Positions 50,185 to 58,690 of a stretch of DNA of 64,000 nt are shown here, piece after piece. The stretch comes from Nostoc linckia NIES-25 (GTDB lineage Bacteria > Cyanobacteriota > Cyanobacteriia > Cyanobacteriales > Nostocaceae). Both the position numbers and the translations under genes were made by a program. The notes beneath the pieces were generated by a model that ran no database searches, was not told where the DNA came from, and was given only the letters and a program-made list of their open reading frames with translations. The stretch is from the NCBI RefSeq assembly GCF_002368035.1, contig NZ_AP018222.1:310001-374000 (forward strand). Reading direction: 5' to 3'. Position 1 is the first letter of the stretch; every line of letters starts with the position of its first letter.

Positions 50185-50853
50185 TTAAGCAGAAGCATCT
50201 TCAGAATGGAGAGCTTTCAAGGCGATTTCTGCTGGATGAACTACTCCCTTTTCGGCTAGATTTTTCTGTTGTCTGGAAACTACAATCATGCCGCGAGAGC
50301 GATTTGATGAGGAATCCTTATCGACGCAAGCAGCATATAGTAGCCCAATCGGGCATTTCCAAAATCGAGTATATCGTTTGGGATTTGTATCTGCAATGGT
50401 GACTTCTTTAGTTTTCGGATCGTAATCTGCCAATAGTGAGAAGTGACCTCCTTCTAGGCTTGGGTTTTCATGGGCAATACGAGTGTTGAAGTTAAGAATA
50501 TGAACATCAGTTTCATCACAGACGGCTGCTTCAACTTCACGGATGAATGCTTCGAGTGTCATACTCGGTTTATCAAAATGCTCCATCCGAATCGACAGCG
50601 GTAATCCTTTTTTTTCAATATAAGTTTTAGAGGTGTCGTAAGTTTCTGCTAAGGTCATGCCATCATCTAAAACTGATGCGATTGGCAGTTGGGTGGCATA
50701 AAAAATCTCATCAACTGTTGTTAGATATCCCAATGCAGTCAAAGCATAAGCGATCGCAGTAACATTACAACAGTAAATGGGTTGTTGAAACTGATGTAGT
50801 TGAATGATTTCTAAATCTCGCTTAGAAATCTGAGCTATATTCTCAAGATCCAT
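50185..50853 (-). CDS. phytochelatin-synthase-like cysteine peptidase
   Basis: A 222-residue papain-fold protein. QFQQPIYCCNVTAIAYALTALGY contains the likely catalytic Cys, GGHFSLLADYD the His and VTIADTNPKRY the Asp. This order (Cys, His, Asp) and the spacing fit phytochelatin-synthase-like proteins (peptidase family C83). Cyanobacterial members cleave glutathione to gamma-Glu-Cys and make little phytochelatin. A C39-like peptidase is the alternative. ATG 50853 (MDLENIAQIS) is preferred; TTG 50919 would add 22 residues. The C-terminal second domain of plant enzymes is absent. Confidence 0.65.
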   Translation of the reverse strand: MDLENIAQISKRDLEIIQLHQFQQPIYCCNVTAIAYALTALGYLTTVDEIFYATQLPIASVLDDGMTLAETYDTSKTYIEKKGLPLSIRMEHFDKPSMTLEAFIREVEAAVCDETDVHILNFNTRIAHENPSLEGGHFSLLADYDPKTKEVTIADTNPKRYTRFWKCPIGLLYAACVDKDSSSNRSRGMIVVSRQQKNLAEKGVVHPAEIALKALHSEDASA

Positions 50854-50929
50854 TTTTCTACCTGCTTGAATACATATATCAATTAACTCAGGCCAATTAC
50901 CAAAAAATCTGTTTCTCAATAATGCTTAA

Positions 50930-51480
50930 AGAGAAGCGTCAATAGGTCTATAAATTGACCTTTGGCTTTATTGCAGACCATGATTGCATTATCTAGCGAT
51001 CGCCCTTAATTACACAAGGACAGTTAAGACAGTTAAGGAAAAACAAGATTAATTTTATTAATTGCCAGTTATTCAAGCTAAGGCAACACAACTTCAAGTT
51101 TTTCAAGGTGTTCTTCCCATAGCCCTGCATTTGCAACTATCTATTTTTTATAATTAAAACTTATATTAAATTTTTATAAATATCTAAATATACGATTAAT
51201 CGCTTTAGCGGTCTTAACTGTCCCCGTCCGGGCGGGCAGGATGCCCACCGCACAAGAGCTAAATTTTATGCACTATTTTAGCCTTGCCACGCCACTACTT
51301 AATATTTACTTTATAAATGACATAGCATACATCTGTCAGATTCTGATTTTAAATTTGTATGAATTATCACAGATTATGAAAAAAACTACACCAGTTCAAT
51401 TAATGATTGTGACGATTGAAGACGCGATTCATCGCGTCTCTACAAGTTGTGTGTCGCACTTTTTTTGGAAATTGGTATTA
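50930..51480. other. intergenic stretch with dispersed repeats
   Basis: AT-rich. A GC-rich repeat near 51210-51250 (CCCCGTCCGGGCGGGCAGG) and a palindrome at 51421 are the only structures. A 93-codon plus-strand frame (51241-51522) overlaps both and ends inside the next gene; I do not take it as real. Confidence 0.45.
51421..51438. repeat. dispersed palindrome
   Basis: GACGCGATTCATCGCGTC, with CTCTACAAG after it. Same family as the one inside thiO/thiG. Confidence 0.7.
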
Positions 51481-51483
51481 TAT

Positions 51484-53025
51484 TTATTGGGCTTTTTTAT
51501 TCTTTTCATCAGGTTTAACTGACTCAACTGATTTCTCAGTTTTTATCTGATTTTTATCTGGAGTTACTTTTTTATTAGGCAGAATTGCTCCAGCCACTTT
51601 TGCATTTTTTAAATTTATACCTTCTAAATTTGCTTTTTCTAAATTGGCGCCTTCTAGATTAGCATTTTCTAAATTTGCATCTTTGAGATTGCTGTCAAAG
51701 AGAATTGCATTTTGCAATTTTGCATCGTTGAGATTGGCACCACTAAGATTCGCACCGCTAAGATTTGCCCATCGCAAATCGACTTCATTTAAATTGAAAT
51801 TTCTTAGATCTGCACCACTGAGATCGCACTCTTGACAATCTTTAGTCCCTAACAACTTTCTCACATTCTCAGCTACCTCTTTTCTCACTGTAGCTGCTTG
51901 AGAAGAAGTTTGCCAAAGTTTGATTTCACCTAATGCACTACCAGTAACAAGAGTCTTGCCGTCGGGAGTAATAGCGATCGCTTCTACCCAAGCAGCATGA
52001 TTTTTCAGAACCCGAACCAATTCACCGTTACTAATATTCCACATTTTGACTGTCAAATCCCTAGAACCAGTGAAAAGAGTCTTTCCATCTGGGCTAAAAG
52101 CAATACTGTGAATACTACCGCTATTTCCTGATAGATTATAGTTACCTTTATTATCTTCGCCTCCAAAAGCCATCTCTGTTTTGTTAGAATTTAAATTCCA
52201 CAATTGTAAGCTACCATAATTTCCACTATCAGCTAAAAATTGACCATCAATATCGATAGCAAGAGCCACAACTTTGGCAGATTCTGTCATCAAAGTATTT
52301 AGTTGTTTTTTATTTTTCAAGTCCCAAAGGTCAACGGTGTTTGCTCCATCACTACCAATACCTAAGATTTGCTTTTTTGGACTCCAGGAAACAGCATTAA
52401 CTGTTCCTGCACCTCCAGATAAAGTTGTGACTATTTTACGAGTATTTAAATCCCAGATTTTAATAGTTTTTTTAGTCTTAGCATCACTATCCTTTTCTTT
52501 TTCATCGCTGACACTAATTAAGCTTTGATTATCAGCATTAAAGGCAATAAACTTAACTTCATTTGTATAGTCATCAAAACTATGTAGCAGCTTTCCGGTG
52601 CTTAATTCCCATAGTTTTACTGTTTTATCTTCACTAGCACTAGCAGCTTGTTTGCCATCGGGACTAATAGCAACCGATTTGATAGAACCAGAATGTTTAG
52701 AAAGGGTGCTGAGAAGTTCGCCTTTTTCCAAACTCCAAACGTTCACAGTGCCATCGTCGCTACCACTCACAAGGATTTTGCCATCAGAACTAATTGCTAG
52801 GGAAGTAATCCACTGAGTACGACCAGAAGGTTCAGCAAGAGTACGGAGTAATTGAGTATTTCGCCAAGCTTCCGAAGGTAAAGCGTTTTTCGAGGTTGCT
52901 GCTGATGTTTTTGGGGTTCCTGGCGATGATTGAAATTTGAACCAAAGTAATCCAGCAACAGTAACAACTGCTGCTAGTAGTGTTAAAAATGTGATGGTTT
53001 TTCGGGATATTTGCGTTGATATCAT
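51484..53025 (-). CDS. WD40 repeat - pentapeptide repeat fusion protein
   Basis: A 513-residue membrane-anchored protein. One N-terminal helix (ITFLTLLAAVVTVAGLLWF) is followed by about seven WD40 blades (residues 60-380; for example SLAISSDGKILVSGSDDGTV, SVAISPDGKQAASASEDKTV, AIAFSPDGKTLFTGSRDLTV-type turns). Then come pentapeptide repeats (A(N/D)Lxx; CDLSGADLRNFNLNEVDLRW, ANLSGANLSGANLNDAKLQ and more, about 395-475) and a lysine-rich tail. Both parts are protein-interaction scaffolds. Probably facing the periplasm or lumen, given one N-terminal anchor. Divergent from another pentapeptide protein, 235 bases away. Confidence 0.88.
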   Translation of the reverse strand: MISTQISRKTITFLTLLAAVVTVAGLLWFKFQSSPGTPKTSAATSKNALPSEAWRNTQLLRTLAEPSGRTQWITSLAISSDGKILVSGSDDGTVNVWSLEKGELLSTLSKHSGSIKSVAISPDGKQAASASEDKTVKLWELSTGKLLHSFDDYTNEVKFIAFNADNQSLISVSDEKEKDSDAKTKKTIKIWDLNTRKIVTTLSGGAGTVNAVSWSPKKQILGIGSDGANTVDLWDLKNKKQLNTLMTESAKVVALAIDIDGQFLADSGNYGSLQLWNLNSNKTEMAFGGEDNKGNYNLSGNSGSIHSIAFSPDGKTLFTGSRDLTVKMWNISNGELVRVLKNHAAWVEAIAITPDGKTLVTGSALGEIKLWQTSSQAATVRKEVAENVRKLLGTKDCQECDLSGADLRNFNLNEVDLRWANLSGANLSGANLNDAKLQNAILFDSNLKDANLENANLEGANLEKANLEGINLKNAKVAGAILPNKKVTPDKNQIKTEKSVESVKPDEKNKKAQ

Positions 53026-53260
53026 TGTTGTTTAGGTATCCGATTTATATTTGATTGGTTGAATTTCAGATTAATCTATTGCATGTAACCCGTGCAAATA
53101 TTTGTAACAAAAAAATTTTCAGATACTGATAAGATGAGCAATGGAGCGATCGCCAATCAACTCTACAACCGAATGGAAACTTGACACCACTAACTATAAG
53201 TGCGGAAAATTTCTGATAAAACACATGTTGAACTGAGTCTGCTGGGGCAAAATAGAAAAC

Positions 53261-54613
53261 ATGACGAATGAATCGAATTCCTCAAATCTACCAACCCCAG
53301 AACCTATTCCAGAACAGGACTTGCAGCCAGATGACTTTGATGGTGCTGCAACTGAGCATCATCTCACCTCAGAAGCATTAGCGACACAACAAGCCCTAGC
53401 TGTTATTTCGTCTTTGCAATCTCCGCAACATACAACAGCTCTCAAACAAGCTCGTTCTGCCTTTAGACAAACCCTTGCCAAGCAATTCACAGTCAAACCC
53501 AGAGCATTGCTGGTGATTTTTGTCGCGATCGCCGCCACTCTGCTCGGTATTATTCTCAATAACTGGATTGTCGGGCTTGTGGGAACCCTGGTAACTTTAC
53601 TGTTATCCCTAGCAATATTATTGCCTTGGTTCCTAGAAGTGTTTGACGAGTGGTTTTCACCCCAAGAACGGACGCTGTTTGTTGGCTTTTTGGGGCTAAT
53701 AATAGCCATCATCGGCTCGATCAGGTTTACAGGTATAGGCGATCGCTTGCTTGCTTTAGGACGCCAGATTAACTGGGAAACCGCTGGAAGCCTAGCTGAA
53801 TGGTTTGGCGCTTTAGGACAAATTCTCATCGCCATCATTGCCGTTTACGTAGCTTGGCGACAATACGTAATTTCTAAAGACTTGACAATTCAACAAAATC
53901 TGCTGACAGTCCAGCAAAATATTATCACCCAGCAGCAAACCATTGATTCCTATTTCCAAGGCGTTTCAGACTTAGTATTAGATGAAGAAGGATTATTAGA
54001 AGATTGGCCTCAAGAAAGAGCGATCGCTGAAGGACGCACTGCGGCAATCTTAAGTAGTGTCGATGGCAGTGGTAAAGCCAAAATTCTCCGCTTTCTCTCG
54101 CGTTCCAAGCTGCTATCACCCCTAAAACGCGACAGTCGATTAGGCAGAGCTATTCTCGATGGTGTGGGTGGTTACGCCGAAGATCGTCTAGAAGGTGTGC
54201 GCGTCATTGATTTAGGCGTAATGCTTGCAGCAGCCGACCTTTCTGGTACCGATTTGCGTTGGACCGATCTGAGCGAAGCTAATCTTGTCCGCGCTAATCT
54301 GGTTGGTTGTGACTTAGTAAAAGCCAACCTTTCCCGCACAATTTTATATGATGCCAATCTCACTGGGGCTGACTTCAACGGAGTTCGTCTATTCTACGGT
54401 GTAGTAGAAAAAGCATCGCCCCGCAGTCGTAGCGAACCACCAGATTATCAAACAGGCGAACAAACAGGCGCTGTGGTGGAAAAAGCCGATTTCACTGACG
54501 TGCAAAGAATGTCTGAATCTGTCAGATACTATTGTTGTGCTTGGGGCGGCGAAGCAACCAGAGCCACCATTCCTGGTGGTTGTGAAGGTATTCCAAATAA
54601 ATTGGGACGATAG
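53261..54613 (+). CDS. membrane protein with pentapeptide repeats
   Basis: A 450-residue protein. After an acidic N-terminus and a helical stretch, at least three hydrophobic segments occur (ALLVIFVAIAATLLGIILNN, IVGLVGTLVTLLLSLAILL, TLFVGFLGLIIAIIGSI), with a fourth near residue 185 (ILIAIIAVYVAWRQYVI). Then come a coiled-coil-like Gln-rich part and a C-terminal pentapeptide block (ADLSGTDLRWTDLSEANLVR, ANLVGCDLVKANLSRTILYD, about residues 325-380). The C-terminal tail has a Cys pair (YYCCAWGGEA). Function unknown; divergent from the WD40/pentapeptide gene. Confidence 0.8.
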   Translation: MTNESNSSNLPTPEPIPEQDLQPDDFDGAATEHHLTSEALATQQALAVISSLQSPQHTTALKQARSAFRQTLAKQFTVKPRALLVIFVAIAATLLGIILNNWIVGLVGTLVTLLLSLAILLPWFLEVFDEWFSPQERTLFVGFLGLIIAIIGSIRFTGIGDRLLALGRQINWETAGSLAEWFGALGQILIAIIAVYVAWRQYVISKDLTIQQNLLTVQQNIITQQQTIDSYFQGVSDLVLDEEGLLEDWPQERAIAEGRTAAILSSVDGSGKAKILRFLSRSKLLSPLKRDSRLGRAILDGVGGYAEDRLEGVRVIDLGVMLAAADLSGTDLRWTDLSEANLVRANLVGCDLVKANLSRTILYDANLTGADFNGVRLFYGVVEKASPRSRSEPPDYQTGEQTGAVVEKADFTDVQRMSESVRYYCCAWGGEATRATIPGGCEGIPNKLGR

Positions 54614-54683
54614 ATATCAGCTAAGAATTCAAGAGCAGAGCTTTTAAAAGCTCTGCCAAAGCATCATATTGCTATCAACATAT

Positions 54684-55655
54684 CTATACTGTTTGATTTG
54701 CTTCCAACCAGTTGAGTAAATCTTCAATAGCTGTAAAATCTAATAAAGCCTCAGCAAGTGCTTCTAACTTTTCTAAAGAAAGAGTTTGAATCCGTCTGTC
54801 AACCTCTTGTGGTAACTCTCCTACCCGTCTTTGCAGTTGTCGCAGGACGAGTGTTTGCCCTTGTTCCTGTTTTCCCCGCTCGTAGCCAATGCGCTCCCCT
54901 GTGGTAATGTAGCTCATAGTCCGCTCCTGCTCAAATTCTTTAAACTCTTGCCAAAATTCTGCTTCCAATGCTTTTGGTAAAATCATAACCCAATCAATAA
55001 ATCGATACAGGTTACGGATATCTGTTTCTGGCAAACCTAATTCATACAAACGCCGAATCAAACTAAATTTCCAAGTTTTACGTTCGCCTAGTTTTTTACT
55101 CGTCTGTTGCGTCTTCAAATGCGCCATCACCACTGTTGCAAAGGGATTATTGCTGGCTTCTAATTCTTGCCAATGGTTTTGATAATCTAAAAGCTTGACG
55201 AAGCCAAATTCAAAGTTAAGCCTGGTATCGGGTTAATTATAACTATATTGGTTTGGTCGCCATGTTGGGTCTGAATCGCACAAAATCGCCAAACTTATGG
55301 CAGGTTTAGCAAATCTATCAAAAATTCGCAGATTGTAAGAAAACATTCTTGCTGGAAATGTGTATTCTAATTTAGCTTGGATTTCTACATGGATTAATAG
55401 CCAAATTTCTTGTCCCTCAATTTGCCAAACTTTGACTAATTTATCTGCATATCGCCGACCTTGTTCGGCTTCTCTTGCTATTTGTTGAAACTCCTTATCG
55501 AGAAATTCGTGGGGACGTTCCCAATCAATTAATGCTGCGGTTTGAGGAAAGAAAAATTGCATTGCTTGGGGAAAGTAAGCTTCTAAAATTTCTTTCCACG
55601 GACTATCATTATCTGCTCTTTCTAGTTCTTCGTTCATGAGTTGAATGGCAGGCAA
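54684..55655 (-). pseudogene. Rpn-type nuclease (DUF4351) gene broken by one stop codon
   Basis: Two open frames, 55233-55655 and 54684-55133, lie in the same reading frame. They are joined by translatable sequence (TRLNFEFGFVKLLDYQNHWQ and on) if a single TAA at 55233-55235 is ignored. The N-terminal part has LIDWERPHEFLDKEFQQIAR, RYADKLVKVW and EIWLLIHVEIQ, the PD-(D/E)XK-like core of Rpn/PDDEXK transposase-related nucleases. The C-terminal LVLRQLQRRVGELPQEVDRR, with the IEDLLNWL end, is DUF4351. So 323 codons with one nonsense change: recent inactivation, or a truncated but still made N-terminal protein. Confidence 0.8.
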
Positions 55656-55962
55656 ATTTATATTTCTCCGTTTATTAATTAGTTACTGCCAATTGACTAA
55701 TACCTTTCAAAATCCGTAGTACGCTATACAACTCATTGCCACGGTTCCGCACATCAAAAATATCTGAAGTTGCATAGGGTGGAGGATGACCTTTGAGCAG
55801 TTTAATAAGTAAGTATTAAGGTAGGGTGTGTTACGGCAAGAGCAAGGATTTGGGACTTTGAGAGAGTACAGATTAGCCGCAGGCCACCATGTCTTTCGGT
55901 GCGTTAAGCGTTGCTATAACGCACCCTACAATTTAAGGTTTACTTTATAAATCATCTCTAAC

Positions 55963-56754
55963 TCAACCATCAACACCCCAGTAATTCTCGCCTTCATGTA
56001 AAGTGAGAATTTCAACGCCATCTTCAGTCACAGCTAAGGTATGTTCAAATTGGGCAGAAAGTTTGCGATCGCGCGTTACAGCAGTCCACTTATCGCCCAG
56101 AACCTCGACTTCATAAGTTCCTTCGTTAATCATTGGCTCGATGGTAAAAACCATCCCTGGTCTGAGTCGCTTGCCTTTACCCCGCGTACCATAGTGGGGA
56201 ATATCCGGCGCAGTGTGAAAAATGTTACTGACTCCGTGTCCCACAAAATCTCGCACCACAGAAAAGCCTTCTGCTTCAGCATATTCTTGAATAGCTGCAC
56301 CAATGTCGCCAATGCGTGCCCCTGGTTTTACTTCCGCAATACCCAAGCGCAAACACTTTTCTGTCACCTCCACCAGCTTTTTCGCTACTGGAGATGGAGT
56401 ACCAACAAAGAATGTTTTTGATGTATCGCCGTGGTAACCTTCCACAATCGGCGTCACATCAATATTAATGATGTCACCGTCCTTGAGGATTTGCTTGGGA
56501 TTAGGAATGCCGTGACAGATGACCTCATTTACACTAGTACAAATCGACTTGGGATAACCTTTATAACCGAGAGGTGCGCTTTTTGCTCCATGCGCTTGCG
56601 TCCAACGTTCGGCTTCATCATTGATTTCCAAAGTGCTAACCCCTGGCTTCACCATTGGTTCGAGATGTTGTAGAAGTTTGGCTGCTAAGCGTCCGGCTTG
56701 ACGCATTTTGTCTAATTCTCGCTGGGATAAAATAACAATTAGTTCAGTTCTCAT
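55963..56754 (-). CDS. map: methionine aminopeptidase, type I
   Basis: A 263-residue enzyme that removes the initiator Met. Metal ligands can be assigned: Asp in NIDVTPIVEGYHGD (two Asp), His in GHGVSNIFHTAPDIPHYG, Glu in FTIEPMI and Glu in SAQFEHTLAVTEDG. The usual N-terminus RELDKMRQAGRLAAKLLQHL is present, and CHGIPN is the substrate-binding His motif. Length is normal for type I without zinc-finger extension. ATG 56754. It starts 10 bases after the stop of bvdR, so the two probably form one transcript. Confidence 0.93.
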   Translation of the reverse strand: MRTELIVILSQRELDKMRQAGRLAAKLLQHLEPMVKPGVSTLEINDEAERWTQAHGAKSAPLGYKGYPKSICTSVNEVICHGIPNPKQILKDGDIINIDVTPIVEGYHGDTSKTFFVGTPSPVAKKLVEVTEKCLRLGIAEVKPGARIGDIGAAIQEYAEAEGFSVVRDFVGHGVSNIFHTAPDIPHYGTRGKGKRLRPGMVFTIEPMINEGTYEVEVLGDKWTAVTRDRKLSAQFEHTLAVTEDGVEILTLHEGENYWGVDG

Positions 56755-56764
56755 CAATTTTTAT

Positions 56765-57802
56765 CTAGATATCTTTCATAAATATAGTTAACCCTGAGAT
56801 AGCAGCTCTTCGGGCAGCCTCAGCAACCTTGAGGGCATACAAACTCTCTTCTGGGGTCACGTACAAAGGAGTACCATCTAAAAGATGGTCTAACACCATA
56901 ATTGTGTCTTTGGCAAACAAACCCCGACGGGGGCCAACCTCTATAGGTGTTGTTTCACCTGGCTCGATGAAAACTCCTGTGTCGCCATCAAAAATTAAAG
57001 CACCCTTTTCACCGTGAACTTCAAACTTGCGTTCTGATTGCCAAATAGTTTCGCCTTTGCCATAGACTACTTGGGCTAAAAGTCCACTAGAAAAGGAGAG
57101 TTCACTAGTGCATAAACAGGCTTGGTAATATTCTGATTCTGTTTCCCAATATCGTTGGTGACAGTTAACAGTAAATACTTTACCAAACAAATCGGTGAGA
57201 CGATGTAGGCGCGACAAGGCACCTATTAACGGAAAACCGAAAAGCTCGTGATTATAAGTCCATTTGCGGGGTGCAGGATTCTGGGGATTGATGGTGCTGT
57301 AACGGACATAAAATACTTCACCAATTTTGGCTAAGTTTTGCTTCAAAGCTTGATGCACGCCACCCAAAAGTTCCAGGTGTTCGACATGGAGAAGTTTTTG
57401 TTTTGCTTTAGCCAAGGCGATGAGTTCTTCGGCTTCTGCCACATCCAACGAAAGCGGATACTCGACAATAACATGTTTGCCGTTGCTAAGTGCTGCACGA
57501 GCGATCGCACCATGATCTCGATTTACTGTGCAAATCACCACCAAATCTATATCGGAGCGTTCTACTAGCTCTTGCCAAGAACTCAAAGCTTCAATTTCGT
57601 ACTCTCTGGCAAAGCTTTGAGTTTTTTCTCTTGTATGACCAACAACTGCGACTAAGTGCGATCGCGCAGCTTGCCCTTCCCCGATTCGCCCATCATTCAG
57701 CAACGCCTCAGCCCGAAACTTTGCTGCATATCCAGTTCCTACTAAACCTACACGCACTGTTGCTTTTTCCAAACTTGCTTCTGAATTATACACGATCCTC
57801 AC
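56765..57802 (-). CDS. bvdR: biliverdin reductase (Gfo/Idh/MocA fold)
   Basis: A 345-residue NAD(P)H-dependent oxidoreductase. The Rossmann motif is VRVGLVGTGYAAKFRAEALL. The following IVEYPLSLDVAEAEELIALA, LLHVEHLELLGGVHQALKQN, GEVFYVRYSTINPQNPAPRK and FGFPLIGALSRLHRLTDLFG agree closely with my memory of cyanobacterial BvdR, which reduces biliverdin to bilirubin and affects phycobilisome assembly. A general Gfo/Idh oxidoreductase is the fallback. Start GTG 57802 gives a short pre-sequence before the fold. Upstream of map on the same strand, with 10 bases between. Confidence 0.82.
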   Translation of the reverse strand: MRIVYNSEASLEKATVRVGLVGTGYAAKFRAEALLNDGRIGEGQAARSHLVAVVGHTREKTQSFAREYEIEALSSWQELVERSDIDLVVICTVNRDHGAIARAALSNGKHVIVEYPLSLDVAEAEELIALAKAKQKLLHVEHLELLGGVHQALKQNLAKIGEVFYVRYSTINPQNPAPRKWTYNHELFGFPLIGALSRLHRLTDLFGKVFTVNCHQRYWETESEYYQACLCTSELSFSSGLLAQVVYGKGETIWQSERKFEVHGEKGALIFDGDTGVFIEPGETTPIEVGPRRGLFAKDTIMVLDHLLDGTPLYVTPEESLYALKVAEAARRAAISGLTIFMKDI

Positions 57803-57841
57803 TAGTTCTGATTTTTATCCTCTAATGACTGGGCATAGGGT

Positions 57842-57945
57842 ATGGGGCATTGGGCAGGGGAAAAGGTTAAAGGGAAAAGGGAAAAGGAATAAATTTAATC
57901 TTTCCCCTTTTCCCCTTTTCCCCTTACCCCTTTCCCCATGCCCCA
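57842..57945. repeat. G/A-C/T hairpin repeat with conserved core
   Basis: Purine runs, core GGAATAAATTTAATCTTTCC, pyrimidine runs. It lies between the divergent bvdR and petF genes, about 200 bases before petF. Confidence 0.75.
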
Positions 57946-58153
57946 TCCAACAAGAATATATAAACAAAACTTATTTGTATTAACTAACTAAATTTCATTA
58001 CTAATCGCGGTCGATTTAAAGTCACATAGTTTAATTTTTCTCGTAGTATCAGAATTGAAGCAAATATTAAAGGGCGGCTAATCCTATCAGACCAGCCGTG
58101 AAATTTGCTTTAGCATAACTTATACTGCCGTTTCAAAAAGAGAGGATTATCCA

Positions 58154-58453
58154 ATGGCAAGTTTTAAAGTCACACTAATCAATGAGGCCGAAGGCCTAAA
58201 CAAAACCATTGACGTTCCTGATGATGAATATATTTTAGACGCTGCTGAAGAAGCTGGTCTTGACTTACCCTACTCTTGCCGCGCTGGTGCTTGCTCCACC
58301 TGTGCAGGTAAACTCATCTCAGGTACGGTCGATCAAAGCGATCAGTCATTTTTAGATGACGACCAGATAGAAGCTGGATATGTACTAACCTGTGTTGCTT
58401 ATCCAACCTCTGATGTAACAATCGAAACTCACAAAGAAGAAGAACTCTACTAA
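58154..58453 (+). CDS. petF: [2Fe-2S] ferredoxin I
   Basis: A 99-residue plant-type ferredoxin, the main electron acceptor of photosystem I. Cluster ligands lie in LPYSCRAGACSTCAGKLISG (C-x4-C-x2-C) and VLTCVAYPTSDV (fourth Cys). The C-terminal acidic EEELY, which contacts ferredoxin:NADP reductase, is intact. Length and the surrounding sequence (SGTVDQSDQSFLDDDQIEAG) are those of vegetative-cell ferredoxin, not of heterocyst FdxH. AGAGGAT precedes ATG 58154. It is a single-gene unit with its own terminator. Confidence 0.95.
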   Translation: MASFKVTLINEAEGLNKTIDVPDDEYILDAAEEAGLDLPYSCRAGACSTCAGKLISGTVDQSDQSFLDDDQIEAGYVLTCVAYPTSDVTIETHKEEELY

Positions 58454-58593
58454 TAATTAGGCGTTTCAACAATAAATCTCTTGCAAGAGTTACTCATGTT
58501 CAAATAATACAAGCAGCGAATTTAGGAGAAATATTTTCCTAATAGTATGTGTTTTTTCTCATGATAGTTTGACGAAAAGCCTAATTTTATAAC

Positions 58594-58632
58594 AAAGCAG
58601 GAACATTAAATTTATTGTGTTCCTGCTTTATT
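58594..58632 (+). terminator. rho-independent terminator of petF
   Basis: AAAGCAGGAACA (58594-58605) pairs with TGTTCCTGCTTT (58618-58629) and is followed by ATT. Confidence 0.8.
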
Positions 58633-58690
58633 AACATAGATATTGCCTGTTGCCTATTCCCTCTGAAGAAAATTGCCATGCTAATTAGCT

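Noticed and set aside
51241..51522. 93-codon plus-strand frame
   Set aside because: It spans two dispersed repeats and runs into the WD40 gene on the other strand.
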